DNA of 7,881 nucleotides from assembly GCA_030682755.1 (NCBI GenBank), contig JAUXNR010000765.1, positions 1-7,881 on the forward strand, read 5' to 3'. Shown piece after piece: positions 4,477-7,881 of the stretch (position 1 is its first letter; each line of letters starts with the position of its first letter). The notes beneath the pieces are model-generated. The model ran no database searches, was not told where the DNA came from, and was given only the letters and a program-made list of their open reading frames with translations. A program made the translations under genes and the position numbers. This DNA comes from Flavobacterium sp. (lineage in GTDB: Bacteria; Bacteroidota; Bacteroidia; Flavobacteriales; Flavobacteriaceae).

Positions 4477-7400
4477 TTATCTATATAAAGTTACATTTCC
4501 AACTATTTTTCTTCCGTTTTGAAGGGTTATGGTGTACCAATAATCTCCTGTTGGAAGCGGTTTTCCGTTATAAGTTCCATCCCATCCTCCGCCTTGACCA
4601 AACTGGGTGATGTTTCTACCATATCGGTCATGAACAAAGATTCTGATGTTTGGAAATCCATCCAAATTAGTTGGCGTCCACAAATCATTTTCTCCATCAT
4701 CATTTGGTGTAAAGAAGTTTGGAATATCAATATCTATAAATGTAATAAAGATTGATTCTTCTACAACACATCCAAATGAATCTACCACTTGAACTACATA
4801 AGTTCCCGTTGCAAAAATTTGGAAAACATTTTGTGTTCCGAAATTCTGACCATTCAAATAATACGTATAAATTCCTGAACCACCAGAAGCTGTTGCTGTA
4901 ATTTGATTCATGGCACTTTCAACTAAAGTTAACGAAAGCGGTGTTTGATTCGAAATGTTGAACGTAACTTCATCAGAACAACCATTCGTATGAACAATCA
5001 TTACCGTATGTGGACCATTACTCAAATTAGTAAAGATATTACTGCTTTGGAACGGCATTCCATCTAAAGAATACGTCACACTTCCCGCAATAGTTGGGTT
5101 GACTGTAACCGTAACGGTATTTTCAGCTGAATTACTTAAACAACCATAATCTACAGCCACTTGAGCTCGGATATCTACAAACGGATCAAGTGTTATTGAA
5201 ACAGATGTTTGACAGTTGTTAGCATCACGAACATAAACCGTGTAGGTTTGACCACCCAGTAAGTTTTCGAATGTAAATTGATTCGCTACATAATTTCCGT
5301 TTTGAGTTAAACTCGTAGCATATGGAGCGGTTCCTCCTGAAACAGCTATCGTAATAGCTCCATCAGAATCACCTACACATAAATCTTGTGTAACCGCATC
5401 AATCGTGGCATTAAGTTGTGCAGGTTGATCTAATTTAATGATTAACTCAACTTGACATCCAATTGCATCTCTAACGATAACAGAATAAGATCCCGCTGCC
5501 AAATTGTTAAACACATTTGAAGTTCCAAATGCCGTTAAATTTGGTGAAATTGCATATTGATAAGGAGCTGTACCACCAGTTGGATTTAAGGTTATACTTC
5601 CATTTGTTAAACCAAAACAAGTAACATGCACTGTTGAAAAGGTTGCTTGTAAAGGTGTTGTTGGATTTATCACAAAGGAAACTGTTTTTTGACATCCGTT
5701 AGTATGTAATACAGTAATTGTATGTGATCCAACAGCAACATCAGTAAATGTTGGTGAATTTTGATAAGTTCCACCGTCTAATGCATATTGAACAGAAGAA
5801 GCTACAGAAGCATCTACCGTTACTGTTACTGTGTTTCCTACTGTATTGGCATTACAGTTGTAAGTTACCGCAACACTCGGATTAATGTTTACACTCGGAT
5901 TTAATGTCACCGGAATTGATGTAATACAATTGTTAGCATCTCTAACAAAAATCGTATAGGTTTGACCTCCTACTAAATTGTTAAATGTAAATTGATTTGG
6001 TATAAAGTTAAACGTGTTATTTAAACTTGTAGCATATGGAGCAACGCCTCCTGTTACATTGATTGTAATTGAACCGTTTGCATCACCTGAACACAATTCC
6101 TGAACAACTGTAGTAGGAGTTATTACAACTGCATTTGACTGTGTTATGGTGACGGTTTGTGATGTTGAACATCCAATGGCATCTTGAGCAATAACAGTAT
6201 ACGTTCCTGCTGCTAAATTATTGAATATGTTTTGTGATGTAAATACCGTTAAGTTTGGTGAAATGGCATATTGAATAGTACCTGTTCCTCCCGAAGGCGT
6301 TGCGGTTATACTTCCTGTATTGGTTCCATTACAAGCAACATTAACTACTGAACTTAAGTTTAAAGTTATTGGCGTTGTTGGATTAACAGTAAACGTAACC
6401 GGTTTAATACATCCGTTTGTGTGTTGCACATTTACAGTATGCGAACCAGGCGTAAGGTTTTGGAAAACATTATTTGCCTGATAAGGACCACCATCCAAAG
6501 AATAAGTTACAGCACCCGCAACACTTGCGTTTACAGAAATAGTAACGGTATTGTTTGGAACATTTCCAGTACAAGCATAAGTTACAGATGCCGTTGGATT
6601 AATAGTTACCGGAGCATCTAAAGTGACTTGTATTGAAGAAACACAATTGTTAGCATCACGAACATAAATAGTGTAAGTTTGACCACCAATTAAGTTAGAG
6701 AAGGTAAACTGATTAGGAACATAAGAAGTAGTGTTATTCAAACTAGTTGAATAAGGAGCCACTCCACCTGTTACATTGATTGTGATGGACCCATTAGCAT
6801 CATTTGTACACAATTCTTGTGTAACAGACGAAACACTAATTCCGATTGCTGCTGGTTCATTGATGGTAATGGTTTCAGAAACGGTACATCCAATGGCATC
6901 TTGAGCAATAATGGTATAACTGCCAGCCACTAAGTTGGTAAACACATTTTGTGAAGTGAATACTGTTAAGTTTGGAGAAATTGCATATTGAATGGCTCCT
7001 GAACCACCTGTTGCATTTACAGTAATACTTCCTGTATTTCCTGCATTACACAATACATCAACAACAGAAGAAAGGTTTAACACAATCGGATTGTAAGCAT
7101 CAATAGTAAAAGTTACAGATTTGATACATCCGTTGGTGTGTTGCACATTTACTGTATGCGAACCTGAAGTAAGGTTTTGGAAAACATTACTTGCCTGATA
7201 AGCACCACCGTCTAAAGAATACGTTACAGCACCTGCAACACTTGCATCTACTGAAATAGTAACCGTGTTTCCTAGAACATTTCCTGTACAATTATACGTT
7301 ATTGCTGCCGTAGGATTAATAGTTACCGGAGCATCTAAAGTGACTTGTATTGAAGAAACACAATTATTAGCATCACGAACATAAATCGTATAAGTTTGAC

Positions 7401-7881
7401 CACCAGTTAAGTTAGAGAACGTAAATTGGTTCGGAACATACGAGGTCGTGTTATTCAAACTTGTTTCATAAGGTCCTACACCTCCCGTTACGGAAATTGT
7501 AATTGAACCGTTGGCATCATTTGTACATAATTCTTGAGAAATTGCTCCGAGAGTAATGTCTATTACAGAAGGTTCGTTAATTGTAATCGTTTCTGAAACA
7601 GTACATCCTAAAGCGTCTTGAGCAATAATAGTATAATCTCCAGCTGTTAAGTTGGTATACACATTTTGTGATGTAAATACCGTTAAGTTTGGAGAAATTG
7701 CATATTGAATAGCTCCTGAACCACCCGTTGCGTTTACAGTAATACTTCCTGTATTTCCGGCATTACACAACACATCTTCAGTAGAAGTAACAGTTAATAG
7801 GATTGGATCATAAGCATCAATATCAAAAGTAACAGATTTAATACATCCGTTGGTGTGTTGCACATCAATGGTGTGAGTTCC
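4477..7881 (-). CDS. Giant SprB-like repeat adhesin with type B T9SS sorting domain (C-terminal part; 5' end outside window)
   Basis: The frame is open from the right edge to the TAA at 4477-4479, giving 1134 visible residues; the true start lies outside. The last 84 visible residues (DNA 4480-4731) are a gliding-motility-associated C-terminal domain, the type B sorting signal of the type IX secretion system: NFFTPNDDGENDLW, then IFVHDRYGRN, WDGTYNGKPLPTGDYWYTI, and GNVTLYR at the end. Before it come four complete 239-residue super-repeats, each of three domains of about 80 residues, plus one degenerate domain and the tail of an earlier repeat. Domains A and B match the SprB-repeat pattern (C-x4-TGSI or C-x4-NGSI, followed by a GG turn). 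Every complete domain has two Cys 54-55 residues apart, probably a disulfide. The protein is presumably exported by the T9SS and displayed on the surface with help from the downstream PorP/SprF protein. A role in gliding or adhesion is inferred from family. Confidence 0.95.
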   Translation of the reverse strand, partial: GTHTIDVQHTNGCIKSVTFDIDAYDPILLTVTSTEDVLCNAGNTGSITVNATGGSGAIQYAISPNLTVFTSQNVYTNLTAGDYTIIAQDALGCTVSETITINEPSVIDITLGAISQELCTNDANGSITISVTGGVGPYETSLNNTTSYVPNQFTFSNLTGGQTYTIYVRDANNCVSSIQVTLDAPVTINPTAAITYNCTGNVLGNTVTISVDASVAGAVTYSLDGGAYQASNVFQNLTSGSHTVNVQHTNGCIKSVTFTIDAYNPIVLNLSSVVDVLCNAGNTGSITVNATGGSGAIQYAISPNLTVFTSQNVFTNLVAGSYTIIAQDAIGCTVSETITINEPAAIGISVSSVTQELCTNDANGSITINVTGGVAPYSTSLNNTTSYVPNQFTFSNLIGGQTYTIYVRDANNCVSSIQVTLDAPVTINPTASVTYACTGNVPNNTVTISVNASVAGAVTYSLDGGPYQANNVFQNLTPGSHTVNVQHTNGCIKPVTFTVNPTTPITLNLSSVVNVACNGTNTGSITATPSGGTGTIQYAISPNLTVFTSQNIFNNLAAGTYTVIAQDAIGCSTSQTVTITQSNAVVITPTTVVQELCSGDANGSITINVTGGVAPYATSLNNTFNFIPNQFTFNNLVGGQTYTIFVRDANNCITSIPVTLNPSVNINPSVAVTYNCNANTVGNTVTVTVDASVASSVQYALDGGTYQNSPTFTDVAVGSHTITVLHTNGCQKTVSFVINPTTPLQATFSTVHVTCFGLTNGSITLNPTGGTAPYQYAISPNLTAFGTSNVFNNLAAGSYSVIVRDAIGCQVELIIKLDQPAQLNATIDAVTQDLCVGDSDGAITIAVSGGTAPYATSLTQNGNYVANQFTFENLLGGQTYTVYVRDANNCQTSVSITLDPFVDIRAQVAVDYGCLSNSAENTVTVTVNPTIAGSVTYSLDGMPFQSSNIFTNLSNGPHTVMIVHTNGCSDEVTFNISNQTPLSLTLVESAMNQITATASGGSGIYTYYLNGQNFGTQNVFQIFATGTYVVQVVDSFGCVVEESIFITFIDIDIPNFFTPNDDGENDLWTPTNLDGFPNIRIFVHDRYGRNITQFGQGGGWDGTYNGKPLPTGDYWYTITLQNGRKIVGNVTLYR
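4978..7842 (-). repeat. Four-copy 717-bp tandem super-repeat inside the adhesin gene
   Basis: Using the Cys codon of the recurrent HTNGC motif as marker (codons starting at 7843, 7126, 6409, 5692 and 4978), successive spacings are 717, 717, 717 and 714 bp. Units are 7126-7842, 6409-7125, 5692-6408 and 4978-5691. Each encodes linker, domain A (C...GC, 55 residues), linker, domain B (C...NNC, 56 residues), linker, domain C (C...NGC, 55 residues). The one-codon loss in the last unit is in the linker before domain A. Units 1 and 2 (rightmost) are about 85% identical in protein by eye; unit 3 is less similar and unit 4 the most divergent. A further copy ends at the right edge of the window. Confidence 0.95.

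Noticed and set aside
4519..6621. Short reading frames inside the adhesin gene on both strands (for example 4519-4755 plus, 4527-4730 minus, 5507-5695 minus, 6421-6621 plus)
   Set aside because: They lie in other frames of a strongly supported repeat gene, have no family features, and recur only because the DNA is repetitive.
4978..7842. The regular repeats as a CRISPR array or mobile element
   Set aside because: The period is 717 bp, the repeats are in-frame protein domains with protein-level conservation, and there are no spacers, terminal inverted repeats or transposase.
7861..7863. GTG as the start of the adhesin
   Set aside because: The codons beyond it (7864-7881) continue the repeat pattern seen in other copies (GTHTIDV against GSHTVNV), so the gene extends past the window.

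Overview
The window reads as chromosomal DNA from a member of the Bacteroidota, most likely Flavobacteriaceae and Flavobacterium-like. The reasons are the low GC content, signal peptides ending in Ala-Gln, candidate promoters matching the flavobacterial -7 consensus TAnnTTTG, absence of clear Shine-Dalgarno sites, and type IX secretion system (T9SS) hallmark proteins. No phage, insertion sequence, CRISPR or defence-like module is visible, and no gap between genes exceeds 300 bases.

The left half (about 1-2854) is on the plus strand. It holds a small exported protein that resembles an outer-membrane beta-barrel (135-638), a secreted DUF2807/GIN-domain protein (713-1381), a LysE-family membrane exporter (1467-2150), and, overlapping the exporter by one base, a secreted protein that looks like the C-terminal periplasmic part of the T9SS/gliding protein GldM without its N-terminal half (2150-2854). 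The intergenic stretches here carry a near-perfect palindrome (84-110), a triple GAAACYT heptamer (1433-1454) and one candidate promoter (676-683).

The right half (2908-7881) is on the minus strand. In transcriptional order it has the C-terminal 1134 residues of a very large SprB-like repeat adhesin with a type B T9SS sorting domain (4477-7881, N-terminus outside the window), a PorP/SprF-family outer-membrane protein (3474-4415), dihydroneopterin aldolase folB (3095-3454), and tRNA-Cys(GCA) (2943-3013) with its own candidate promoter and an intrinsic terminator that also separates the two convergent halves.

The functional core is the adhesin-PorP/SprF pair. In Flavobacterium johnsoniae, the SprF protein encoded just downstream of SprB is needed for secretion of SprB, and PorP/SprF paralogues often sit next to genes for type B CTD proteins. 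The adhesin is built from a higher-order repeat of exactly 717 bp (239 residues, three distinct domains of about 80 residues). Adjacent copies are most alike on the N-terminal side and diverge toward the C-terminus. folB is a housekeeping folate gene apparently co-transcribed behind this surface locus. The orphan GldM-like protein on the opposite strand is the least expected gene. I found no clearly unprecedented system; the most interesting items are that protein, the repeat architecture, and the intergenic repeats.
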